Assembly: GCA_020523905.1 (NCBI GenBank)
Contig: JAJAPZ010000005.1
Location: forward strand, 32,684-96,683
DNA length: 64,000 nt
Source: Candidatus Obscuribacterium magneticum
GTDB taxonomy: Bacteria; Elusimicrobiota; Elusimicrobia; F11
Direction: 5' to 3'
The notes under the pieces were generated by a model. That model worked only from the letters and a program-made list of their open reading frames with translations, searched no databases and was not told the DNA's origin. A program made the translations under genes and the position numbers. Positions within the stretch are counted from its first letter, which is position 1; every line of letters starts with the position of its first letter. Below, in pieces: positions 53,443-61,027 of the stretch.

Positions 53443-55281
53443 ATGAAAACTCTTCCAAACAAACTGAATCTCACCGCCTCTCGGGTGGCTCTCGGGTTTG
53501 TGCTGGTCATTGTCGGGGGGAGTTTCCTCTGGTGGGTGAAAACACGCCCTTCCCAGCTTCTTTATCAGGCTCACCGCCGCTTTGGGGTGGACGACCAAGC
53601 GGCCGTCGTCGCCGAGTACCGGCGGCTCTTGCGGCGAAAGAACCTCCCACCGGTTGAAGAAATCCGGCTGCGAAAAGCGCTCGGCGAATTCTATGTGCGG
53701 GCGGTGGCCGAAAGCCCGGCGAGCTCCCTCGTTTTCGTCGACGATTACTCGCTGGAAGCGCCCCTTCTTTCCCTGCCCAACCAGCGGGCCCTGGCCACGC
53801 AGAAAACCTCCCGGAGCCAGGGACCGGATCATCCCTTCTTGGCCGCGGCCAAAACCGAATTTGACCGGGTCCTGGAGCTGGACCCCAACGAGGCACCTTC
53901 CCACTATTATCTCGGGCGGATTTTCTGGATCCGGAAGCTCGAAAAATACGCGCTGGAAGAGTTAGAGAGAAGCCGCGCGTGCGACCCCCGCGATCCGCGC
54001 CCTTTGACCTATCTCTCCTTGATTCATCAATCCCGCGGGGACGCTGGCCTTGGCCGGGAACTGGCTCTCCAGGCTCTGGCCATCGACCCCCAATCCGACG
54101 ACGCCCGGGCGGCCCTCGTCTCGGCTTATTCGAATCTCGGGGCGTATGATAAAGCCCTCGAGGAATATGAAAAGCACTCCTTCGCCTACAAGTCCATTCC
54201 GGCCGTCAAAGCCCGGCACGCGCTGGATCTGGCCCAACAAAATTACTGGCCCGAGGCGCTGAAAGAAATCGAAGAGGCACAGGGTTTGGACACGCAGGAT
54301 GGGAGCGTCAAACTTTTTCGCGGCCAGATTCTTCTGGCCCAGGGCCGCTTCGATGAAGCCGCCGGCGACTTCGCGCAAGCGACGGCCCTGATACCGCGAA
54401 ACGCGAGGCCCCTCCTCTGGCAGATAAAAGCCTATGCCTTGCGCGGCGACTGCGACGAGGCCGCAAGCCAGGCGCAACTCCTTTTAATTTCTCTTCCCCG
54501 CTGGCCGTGGACGCACCTCGCGGCCGCCTGGATACACCTCTGCCGCGGGGACGACGCCCCGGCCCTCTCCTCATTGGATGAGGCCCTCCGCTTGGCGCCC
54601 AACTTCCCCGAAGCGATCTTGGAAAAGGCCCGAATTCTCATCGACAAGGGGCAATTCGAGGACTTGGGCCGGACCTTAAGACCCCTTCTGGACCGGAGGT
54701 CCCACGAAGCCCAGGCTTACACGTTTCTGGCACAGAGCCTTTACCTTCAAGAGAAATACGATTTGGCCGAAGAGACGGCCTCCACCGCGATTCAACTCAA
54801 TCCGCGTGATCCGTGGCCTTTTATTTGGATGAGCCTCTCTCGCGCCCGGAAAAATGATGCCGACGGGGCGGAGCGGGCCATGAGAAACGCCGCCTCCCTT
54901 TCCAAATTTCCGCCGGTCCAGGCGCACGAGGCCCTCCTTAAGGGGATGCTCGGAGAAACCGAAGAATCAGAAAAATTACTGGGCAAAGCGCTGACCCAAG
55001 ACCCTCGAAGCGCCGCCATTTGCATGATTCTGGGAGACGTGGATCAGATGCAGGGCCGCACTTCAGATGCGACGCAGGCTTACCTGAGTGCGGTCGACCT
55101 CAAGCCGTATCTCTTACGGGCGCACCTGGGGCTCGCCGCGTGCTATCGGGCTCTCGGAAAAAATAATTTCGCGGAAAAAGAAATCGATGCCGCCTTCCGG
55201 ATCAACCCGAAGGACCGGGAGGTCCTCTCCTGGCGCGCCAGAATCAAGGGAGCTCCAAAAAGCGGAGTGAAGGCGGAGTGA
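53443..55281 (+). CDS. Membrane-anchored TPR repeat protein
   Basis: 612 aa from the ATG at 53443; an earlier TTG at 53425 overlaps the end of yjbQ. An N-terminal membrane anchor (VALGFVLVIVGGSFLWWV) precedes about a dozen tetratricopeptide repeats (for example PSHYYLGRIFWIRKLEKYAL, YLLRAHLGLAACYRALGKNN). Such proteins scaffold envelope or secretion complexes. Nothing more specific can be read. Confidence 0.85.
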   Translation: MKTLPNKLNLTASRVALGFVLVIVGGSFLWWVKTRPSQLLYQAHRRFGVDDQAAVVAEYRRLLRRKNLPPVEEIRLRKALGEFYVRAVAESPASSLVFVDDYSLEAPLLSLPNQRALATQKTSRSQGPDHPFLAAAKTEFDRVLELDPNEAPSHYYLGRIFWIRKLEKYALEELERSRACDPRDPRPLTYLSLIHQSRGDAGLGRELALQALAIDPQSDDARAALVSAYSNLGAYDKALEEYEKHSFAYKSIPAVKARHALDLAQQNYWPEALKEIEEAQGLDTQDGSVKLFRGQILLAQGRFDEAAGDFAQATALIPRNARPLLWQIKAYALRGDCDEAASQAQLLLISLPRWPWTHLAAAWIHLCRGDDAPALSSLDEALRLAPNFPEAILEKARILIDKGQFEDLGRTLRPLLDRRSHEAQAYTFLAQSLYLQEKYDLAEETASTAIQLNPRDPWPFIWMSLSRARKNDADGAERAMRNAASLSKFPPVQAHEALLKGMLGETEESEKLLGKALTQDPRSAAICMILGDVDQMQGRTSDATQAYLSAVDLKPYLLRAHLGLAACYRALGKNNFAEKEIDAAFRINPKDREVLSWRARIKGAPKSGVKAE

Positions 55282-55290
55282 GAAACGACG

Positions 55291-55398
55291 TGTCATTGCG
55301 AGTCCGCCGCAGGCGGACGAAGCAATCTGTCGTTTAGATAAATGTCACCGCAAACAATTCCCTGAACGACAGATTGCTTCACTTCGTTCGCAATGACA
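55291..55398. repeat. MITE-like palindrome (family B), left of rhomboid gene
   Basis: TGTCATTGCGAGTCCGCCGC...GAAGCAATCTGTC at one end and GACAGATTGCTTC...GCAATGACA at the other. The left arm holds a smaller GTCCGCCGCAGGCGGAC palindrome. Confidence 0.85.
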
Positions 55399-55409
55399 TA
55401 CGACTTAAT

Positions 55410-56120
55410 ATGAAAAGATTAAAAACACAAGCTCTTCTGGCCTGGCCCTGGAGCACGACCCTCATCGGGCTCCTTCAGATTTACGTCTTCACCTGCGAAA
55501 GACGAGCCATGAACTGGGGGATCATCGAATTTTTCATGAGAGATTATGCTTTCAACTGGGCGTCCTTTGCCGCACATCCGCTCCAACAGCTCCCTAATCT
55601 CGTCAGCCACACCTTTCTCCATGCCAACACCGCCCACATCACCTCCAACCTCATCTTTTTCCTTCTTTTCGCGCCGGCCGTGGAAAAGGCGTTGGGCCAT
55701 ACGGCGTTCGCCGTCGGTTATTTTTTATGGGGCGGAGTGTCCGCTCTGACGCAAGGATTTTTCACGCCCTTTAGCAGCGGCTTGATCGGCGCCTCGGGGG
55801 CCATCTCCGGCGCCGCCGGGGCGTTTTTCGTTCTCTATCCTCTTCGGCTGCCTTCCATTTGGTTCGAGCGTGCGGGCGCTTCCCTCGGCCTTCGGCGTAT
55901 CATCCCCATGACGATGATCCCGGCTAAGGTGCCGGCTTTTTTCTACATCGGGCTTTGGTTTCTGTCGCAGATGGAGGGGGGATTTGTTTCTTTAAGGCCG
56001 GACATCTACGGCCTCGAGGTGACGACCATCGGCTACTGGGCCCACATCGGCGGCTTCGCCGCCGGTGCCATCACCGTCGCTCCCTATGTCCTATTAAGCC
56101 AACCCACCAAAGACAACTAG
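55410..56120 (+). CDS. Rhomboid family intramembrane serine protease
   Basis: 236 aa from the ATG at 55410; the longer frame begins inside repeat family B. Six membrane segments. Catalytic Ser129 in GLIGASGAISG and His212 in YWAHIGGFAAG form the dyad. The HANTAHITSN segment supplies the oxyanion-side residues. It cleaves membrane-embedded substrates. Both flanks carry family B palindromes. Confidence 0.92.
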   Translation: MKRLKTQALLAWPWSTTLIGLLQIYVFTCERRAMNWGIIEFFMRDYAFNWASFAAHPLQQLPNLVSHTFLHANTAHITSNLIFFLLFAPAVEKALGHTAFAVGYFLWGGVSALTQGFFTPFSSGLIGASGAISGAAGAFFVLYPLRLPSIWFERAGASLGLRRIIPMTMIPAKVPAFFYIGLWFLSQMEGGFVSLRPDIYGLEVTTIGYWAHIGGFAAGAITVAPYVLLSQPTKDN

Positions 56121-56143
56121 GAGCCCGGGAAATTAGTCTGAAT

Positions 56144-56256
56144 TTGTCATTGCGAAGGAGGCCAAAGGCCGACTGAAGCAATCTGTCTTTCAGAATGGGG
56201 TTACCAGTTGATTCTTTTAGCAACGACAGATTGCTTCGCTTCGCTCGCAATGACAA
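56144..56256. repeat. MITE-like palindrome (family B), right of rhomboid gene
   Basis: TTGTCATTGCGAAGGAGGCC...GAAGCAATCTGTC and GACAGATTGCTTC...GCAATGACAA. Same element as 55291-55398, with a different inner arm. Confidence 0.85.
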
Positions 56257-56341
56257 ATGGCTCAGACTCCTAATCCTCGGTTTCAATTCCCATGCCTTCC
56301 TGCATATAGTCCACGACGATGTTGATGATTTTCCTGTTCAA

Positions 56342-57130
56342 TTAAATTATTTTAGTGACGGTTTCATAGAGATCGGGCAACTTGTCTTGTCGTAGTCTGA
56401 ATTTGGTGCCATGGTTATGCCCCGTTCTGGCGTCAAAATCCACTAGGACCGACCCTCTTTCAAGAGCAAGGAGGAATTTAACGAGGCTGAATTTTTGCAG
56501 CATCAAAACTTGATCATAATGAAAGAATTCATCCCCGTCTTCCTTTTTGACGCTCGCGCGCACATAAAAGCAGTTAACCAGTTTCGTTCCCGCCTTGTGA
56601 CATAGATCATCAAAACCCCAATAGGGCTGTGGGTCCAATTCTTTTAAACCAACTCTTTTTGAAACGGTCTTCAGCCAGCTTTTATGGCGGGGATCGACTT
56701 GTTTTGAATCAAAAGAAATAAGAACTTTCTCCGCGTTGCGATTGACAACAACCATGAAACCCCGATCACTTCGGCTTAATCCATGGATCGTTTGTCGAAA
56801 GGACATTTCTGATTCTTTATACCGGCCCCCGGCTTCTTCATGAACCCAGCCATATTTTGGCAGGAAAACCCTTGGAATAAACCGCAAGGCCCGGGGTGAC
56901 GGCTCCATATGGAATAAGGTTGTTAAAGAGGAAGTATTGGCTCGCTGACATTTCAGTTCCCATTCGGAAGCATTGGGAATGGGGAGATTGTTCTCTTCAA
57001 TCCCCAGCAAGTCTTCCAGGGTGTTGCCGACACCGCCGGCATTTCCTGGCCGTGCGTTCTTAATCCAACCTTGGAGAGATATGGCTTTGAGTTTTTTAAT
57101 GAAGTCTGCTTTGTCAATGGTCTCCGTCAT
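56342..57130 (-). CDS. MvaI/BcnI-type restriction endonuclease
   Basis: 262 aa. RPGNAGGVGNTLEDLLGIEE then NNLPIPNASEWELKCQR matches the MvaI/BcnI family; the E-x-K of EWELK fits its PD-(D/E)xK site. Characterised members act as monomers on CCWGG or CCSGG; the target here is only inferred to be similar. Its start overlaps the methyltransferase stop by 4 nt. Confidence 0.85.
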   Translation of the reverse strand: MTETIDKADFIKKLKAISLQGWIKNARPGNAGGVGNTLEDLLGIEENNLPIPNASEWELKCQRANTSSLTTLFHMEPSPRALRFIPRVFLPKYGWVHEEAGGRYKESEMSFRQTIHGLSRSDRGFMVVVNRNAEKVLISFDSKQVDPRHKSWLKTVSKRVGLKELDPQPYWGFDDLCHKAGTKLVNCFYVRASVKKEDGDEFFHYDQVLMLQKFSLVKFLLALERGSVLVDFDARTGHNHGTKFRLRQDKLPDLYETVTKII

Positions 57131-58143
57131 TGTGGGTCGGTGAGCACGGCTTCATCCTGCCCATTATTTCTGGAAACTCCGACGTCAGACAGTGGGGGAC
57201 GCCAAAAATCGAGGAGATATTCGAACGTAACCCCCATCGTAATGTAATTGGACGGCCAACCAAAAATCCCGATATTGTTGACGATGTTGGTTCGATCCCA
57301 AATGATAATGTTGCGAAGCTCATAGCCCACTTTCCGGAGGGCTTCAACAACGGCAATATGAATCGTGATTCTCTTGTTTTCCCACCACATATCCGGCACA
57401 TTGATAACGCAATGCCCCTTTGGTTTTAGAAGCGGCAATAATTCTTTATAAATAACGGCCATCTGTTCGGCATACGTGTCCAGTTCAAGCGTTCCCAGGT
57501 CCCTCGGATCCTGACTGTACTGTTCGACCTTAAGGTACTGATCATTCTTCCTCTGTTCGCCACGCCGACTCTTATTTAATCTTTTTCGATTTAAGAGATT
57601 GGCGTAGGGCGGAGACGTAAACATCAAACTGACGGTGTCCGGCTTAATGTATTTCGAAATATTTCTCGCGTCGTCGCATAGCGCCAATTGCTTTGAGGAA
57701 TTAAAAAGATCATTGGTATTCAGCCTTGACTCGCAGAGTTCGATGTATTTTTGTTGAAGGTCGAAACCGACGGCATTTCGATCCAAATCTCTCGCCGCAA
57801 CAAGCGTTGTTCCAGAGCCCACAAAGGGATCCAAAATAAGTTCTCCTCTGTGGGAAAAAAGTTCGATACATTTTTTAGCCAGTGAAATTGGGAATGTTGC
57901 GGGGTGCAAGCTCTTATCCCGAACATCGCGGCTCTCAAATCCGAATTGCCACACGCCGAGCTGGCTTTTAATCCATTGCTTGGCTGTCATGCAATTGATG
58001 TGAGTCGGGCCGCAATCGCATGTCCTTTGGTGGCCGATGCCGGTTCGCGTACGGGTTTGAATATCCTTCGTTCGGGTTAATGTTTTAGTTGCCATTTGAT
58101 CGATATCGTCAATTGTCGGTTGCGTCAATGCTTGGTTGTCCAT
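57127..58143 (-). CDS. DNA methyltransferase (probable N4-cytosine)
   Basis: 338 aa. HPATFPISLAKKCIELFSHR then ELILDPFVGSGTT (motif I, residues 105-113) bind SAM. TSPPY at 176-180 is the catalytic motif of the N4-cytosine type. Motif I precedes motif IV. As the neighbour of an MvaI/BcnI-type nuclease it should protect the same site. Its start overlaps the MerR-type gene by 19 nt and its stop overlaps the nuclease start by 4 nt. Confidence 0.88.
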   Translation of the reverse strand: MDNQALTQPTIDDIDQMATKTLTRTKDIQTRTRTGIGHQRTCDCGPTHINCMTAKQWIKSQLGVWQFGFESRDVRDKSLHPATFPISLAKKCIELFSHRGELILDPFVGSGTTLVAARDLDRNAVGFDLQQKYIELCESRLNTNDLFNSSKQLALCDDARNISKYIKPDTVSLMFTSPPYANLLNRKRLNKSRRGEQRKNDQYLKVEQYSQDPRDLGTLELDTYAEQMAVIYKELLPLLKPKGHCVINVPDMWWENKRITIHIAVVEALRKVGYELRNIIIWDRTNIVNNIGIFGWPSNYITMGVTFEYLLDFWRPPLSDVGVSRNNGQDEAVLTDPQ

Positions 58144-58352
58144 GTTGATCCCCTCCTTGTATTTTTGGGAGGGGTTCCAACTTCTTTTAAAAGCGACTGC
58201 AGCTTATCCTTCTCATAAAGCCGGTAACCGTTTAAAGGATTGCGAATGGAAGGGAATTTTTTCAAATTATCCCACCGGCGGAGAGTTTTCGGTGAGACGC
58301 CGACAACCTCAGCAGCTTCTTGAATGGTGAGATAGGACTTGAGGGTTTTCAT
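58125..58352 (-). CDS. MerR-type helix-turn-helix protein, likely RM controller
   Basis: 75 aa. YLTIQEAAEVVGVSPKTLRR then WDNLKKFP and NGYRLYEKD give a MerR/excisionase-like winged helix without an effector domain. First gene of the restriction-modification operon, overlapping the methyltransferase start by 19 nt. It probably times expression, a role usually held by XRE-type C proteins. Confidence 0.78.
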   Translation of the reverse strand: MKTLKSYLTIQEAAEVVGVSPKTLRRWDNLKKFPSIRNPLNGYRLYEKDKLQSLLKEVGTPPKNTRRGSTWTTKH

Positions 58353-58379
58353 TGCCCAAGATTGCCAAACCTTAGACAG

Positions 58380-58408
58380 ACCTTACTTTAAGCCAATCGG
58401 TTTGTCAA
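58380..58408 (-). promoter_or_regulatory. Promoter of the restriction-modification operon
   Basis: On the minus strand TTGACA (58403-58408) and TAAGGT (58380-58385) are 17 bp apart. The ATG at 58352 is 27 nt beyond the -10. An imperfect palindrome TTGCCAAACC/GGTTTGTCAA spans the site and may be an operator. Confidence 0.55.
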
Positions 58409-58555
58409 TTATGTTCGGGCGGACCCGAAATTAATCAGTCATTGAGGTAATCCAATACCTGCCTGGGGCACAGCGATACCGTTGTACCCCAAAAAGATGC
58501 AAATTCTGCAGGCTGTAACGGAATTGTAACGGAGCGCGGCGCCTGTTTGTTACAA

Positions 58556-58600
58556 TGTCCCGGAACCTTTAAAAGTGGAATCTGTAACCTGAAAAGTGGA
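58556..58600. repeat. IS left terminal repeats (two units)
   Basis: Units TGTCCCGGAACCTTTAAAAG (TGGA) and TCTGTAACCTGAAAAGTGGA. Both share AACCTnAAAAGTGGA. Confidence 0.75.
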
Positions 58601-58720
58601 AAGAAGGTGTTGTCTTTGTCGTTGCCGTTGTCTTTAAGTCTTGAGGGCTATGTCGTTTATAGCCCGACCCCGCCGAAAAATTTCTGAACTTGCCATAAGC
58701 TCATGGAGGAGGACTCTTCC

Positions 58721-59182
58721 ATGAGACGACAGAAGAAATGCCGTTACTGCGGCGAGTGGTACACCCCTTATCCCCAAACTTACCGACGACAGAAAGCCTG
58801 TTCGAATCCGGAGTGCCAAGCGCGACGCTCTCGCGAAGCGGCACACCGGTGGCACCAGAAGAATCCCGCTTATGATGACGGTCGCCAGGCGTATGTGAAA
58901 AAGTGGCGAAAGGAACATCCGAGGAATTGGCCTCAGTATCGGGCCGAACACGCCGAGTCGACGAAACGCAACCGAGCGCAACAGAGAGGGCGGGACCGAA
59001 AACGACGATTTCTTGCAAAACAACACGATTCGGATTCGGTTCACCTTGAGAAATTGAAGCGAATTCGGCGTTTTGGCGATCTTGCAAAACAACACAATTC
59101 AGATGTGGCCGTGTTGCGGCAGACCGAGGAGATATGCCGGTATCTGGCCTGTCACTTTGCTGCTTGCAAAACAAAACGATAG
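58721..59182 (+). CDS. IS-encoded zinc-ribbon-like accessory protein
   Basis: 153 aa from the ATG at 58721 (GGAGGAGG 8 nt upstream). Cys motif CRYCGEW...CSNPECQ, followed by a long basic region. It resembles small proteins encoded next to integrase-type transposases. The 3' third contains three copies of a CTTGCAAAACAA repeat that encode LAKQHDSD-like peptides, so part of it may serve as DNA sites rather than protein. Confidence 0.65.
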   Translation: MRRQKKCRYCGEWYTPYPQTYRRQKACSNPECQARRSREAAHRWHQKNPAYDDGRQAYVKKWRKEHPRNWPQYRAEHAESTKRNRAQQRGRDRKRRFLAKQHDSDSVHLEKLKRIRRFGDLAKQHNSDVAVLRQTEEICRYLACHFAACKTKR

Positions 59183-59218
59183 TGACAAAGGCGACGCCCA
59201 TTTCGCAGGATAGCGGTC

Positions 59219-60505
59219 ATGGAACTGGGACGAATTCATGGAGATGCAAAACCGAACCGCCGGCGGCGCCAATTGTCCAAACGGCAGAGATGGCAGACAA
59301 TCTGGCAGACGGTGGGGGCCTTTGCCCGGCAGCGGATGGCGCCGGAGGTGGCGTGCCGGTGGCTGGGGATCGGGCGGAGCCGGTTGTATCAATTGAGGCA
59401 AAGGTGGTTGGCGGTGTGCGATAAGAAACCCCATCCGGATTGGTTGAAGCGACCCGCTAAGCGCTCCTCACGCGAATTGCCGTTGGCCATCCGGCGCCTG
59501 TTAAACCGAGAGATTCATTACTGCAAACACGAGTCGGAGTTTTTCAAAGGGCACATCAACTTTTCGCATTTGGCCGAGGAATGTCTCAAACGTTACCGCA
59601 AGAGGGTGCACCGCAACAGTTTAAGACGATGGGCGATTCGCAACGGGCTCTACACCCCCGGCAAAGACAAGACCGGGAAAGCCTTCATTCGCTTTGAGAT
59701 GGGCGGCATCGGAATGCTATTCCAGCATGACTCATCGCACCACATCTGGGTGCCCCACATGGGCCTTAAACACACGTTGATTATGACGGTGGACGATCAC
59801 TCGCGTTTGGTTGTGGGAGCACGGTTGGTCGAGGAAGATACCGCCTGGTGGCATTTGCGAGTCTTGAGAGAAACGCTGGAGACGGTTGGCTGCCCATTGG
59901 CTTATTTCACGGACAACCACATGATCTTTACACCCAACACCCACACCAATGCTCAGTTTTCCCGTGTTCTTCAAGAACTCCATATTGATCTCAAACACGC
60001 TCGCAAACAACATCCCGAAGCCAAAGGCAAAATCGAGAAACTATTCGATTACTTTCAACGTCGTGTGCCGCAAATCTGCGAGCGGCGGAAGGTCACGTCT
60101 TTAAAAGAAGCGAACCGAATTCTCCAAGAGGTGGTGGAGTTCTACAACCGGTTTCATCGGCATGAGACAATTCAAGAAACGCCACTGGCTCGCTGGAAGA
60201 GAGCCGTCAACGAACATCGCTCCTACTTAAGGCCCATCGACTACGAGGGTTCTCTCGACTTGTTGTTCGGGCTGCACTATGTGCGCGGCGTGAAAAAAGA
60301 CGGCCGGCTTCAGTTCGGCGGGTTCCTCTGGCGGTTGCCGCGCGCCCCGCGATATGGACAAGTAACGGTGGTTGTGCGTTATCCCACATCGTCGCGGCGA
60401 CCGCACACCGAACTCTTTATACTCTTCAAGGGCACGTTGCTCAAACACTTCATCCTTTCCAAAGGACAACGGTCCACGCGGTCGTTCTCGGGACCGGAGC
60501 GTTGA
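59219..60505 (+). CDS. DDE integrase-type transposase
   Basis: 428 aa. An N-terminal helix-turn-helix region (WQTVGAFARQRMAPEVACRW, LGIGRSRLYQLRQRW) precedes an integrase core with D171 (FQHDSSHH), D232 (FTDNHM) and E273 (GKIEKLFDYF). It ends in a beta-rich segment with a TVVVRYP strand. It moves the element bounded by 58556 and 60878. IS family not assigned from sequence alone. Confidence 0.88.
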   Translation: MELGRIHGDAKPNRRRRQLSKRQRWQTIWQTVGAFARQRMAPEVACRWLGIGRSRLYQLRQRWLAVCDKKPHPDWLKRPAKRSSRELPLAIRRLLNREIHYCKHESEFFKGHINFSHLAEECLKRYRKRVHRNSLRRWAIRNGLYTPGKDKTGKAFIRFEMGGIGMLFQHDSSHHIWVPHMGLKHTLIMTVDDHSRLVVGARLVEEDTAWWHLRVLRETLETVGCPLAYFTDNHMIFTPNTHTNAQFSRVLQELHIDLKHARKQHPEAKGKIEKLFDYFQRRVPQICERRKVTSLKEANRILQEVVEFYNRFHRHETIQETPLARWKRAVNEHRSYLRPIDYEGSLDLLFGLHYVRGVKKDGRLQFGGFLWRLPRAPRYGQVTVVVRYPTSSRRPHTELFILFKGTLLKHFILSKGQRSTRSFSGPER

Positions 60506-60510
60506 AAACC

Positions 60511-60768
60511 ATGAGCCAAAGCCTTCTTCTGGTCATCGCCGAGCGCTCCGGGAAAATTCTGGCCGCTCAGTTCGTACCGACCGACAACCTCCAACATGAA
60601 TACAATCGGCTCTTCGAACATTTTCAATTCGGCAATACGGATTGGGACACGCTATCGCACGTCTCTCGCACGGTTACACTCGTCCTCAGGAGCCGTTCAG
60701 GCCGGCTGGAGCCGGCGGCTTTTTCATCTCATCGCCTTCTCCTCTGTCGTAGAGCCGACCTCCCCTGA
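60511..60768 (+). CDS. Short IS-borne frame of uncertain coding status
   Basis: ATG at 60511, 3 nt after the transposase stop region; about 85 aa starting MSQSLLLVIAERSGKILAAQ. The first 60 residues look protein-like, but the frame runs through a terminator-like hairpin at 60691-60725, so the last 25 codons are doubtful. No family recognised. Confidence 0.35.
   Translation: MSQSLLLVIAERSGKILAAQFVPTDNLQHEYNRLFEHFQFGNTDWDTLSHVSRTVTLVLRSRSGRLEPAAFSSHRLLLCRRADLP
60691..60725 (+). terminator. Terminator-like hairpin near IS right end
   Basis: AGCCG...CGGCT outer pairs enclose GCCGGC/GCCGGC and are followed by TTTTT. Likely ends the transposase transcript. Confidence 0.55.
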
Positions 60769-60833
60769 TTGGAGGCTCCCAGAGGCCGAAGGACATCATT
60801 GCAGCGATTTGCCTCTATAAATCCAGCTGTTTG

Positions 60834-60878
60834 TCCACTTTCGGGTTCCCAAATGTCCACTTTTGAGGTTACGGAACA
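60834..60878. repeat. IS right terminal repeats (two units)
   Basis: Complement of the left-end units: TCCACTTTTGAGGTTACGGA (ACA) at 60856-60878 and TCCACTTTCGGGTTCCC at 60834-60850. Confidence 0.75.
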
Positions 60879-60906
60879 GCCCGTGTTTTTACAAATGATT
60901 TACAAC

Positions 60907-60941
60907 TTCTTAATGCCTTCTTAATCCCGCCTGTTTAGACT
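60907..60941 (+). promoter_or_regulatory. Giant 3 promoter with 11-bp-phased boxes
   Basis: TTCTTAAT at 60907 and 60918, exactly 11 bp apart, with a weaker TGATTTAC at 60896. TAGACT (60936-60941) follows after 10 nt as -10. Box phasing, the CCCG that follows and the box-to-hexamer distance are the same as upstream of giant 2. Confidence 0.6.
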
Positions 60942-60951
60942 CATAACCAAT

Positions 60952-60997
60952 GAAGGAGGGCCGCCCTAACCAACGCCCCGACGGCCCTTCTTCTTTT
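60952..60997 (+). terminator. Terminator-like hairpin in the giant 3 leader
   Basis: GAAGGAGGGCCG pairs with CGGCCCTTCTTC (12 bp, one mismatch) across an 18-nt loop, followed by TTTT. It lies between the promoter and the TTG start at 61028. A 20-codon frame from ATG 60950 to TGA 61010 runs through it. Confidence 0.5.
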
Positions 60998-61027
60998 AGA
61001 TCGCTAAATTGATGTAAGGGGATCCTG

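Larger units (their letters stand above)
58556..60878 (+). mobile_element. Insertion sequence with doubled terminal repeats
   Basis: About 2.3 kb. The ends carry matching inverted repeats built on TGTnCCGnAACCTnAAAAGTG (GA), each end holding two copies: 58556-58579 and 58581-58600 on the left, 60856-60878 and 60834-60850 on the right. It encodes a zinc-ribbon-like protein, a DDE transposase and a short third frame. No clear target duplication is visible, so the exact ends are tentative. The right end lies 29 nt from the giant 3 promoter boxes. Confidence 0.75.

Noticed and set aside
53133..53657. 174-residue plus-strand frame
   Set aside because: Overlaps yjbQ and the TPR gene in another frame; Ser/Arg/Pro-rich shadow.
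55374..55409. Upstream start for the rhomboid gene
   Set aside because: The 12 extra residues are encoded by the family B palindrome.
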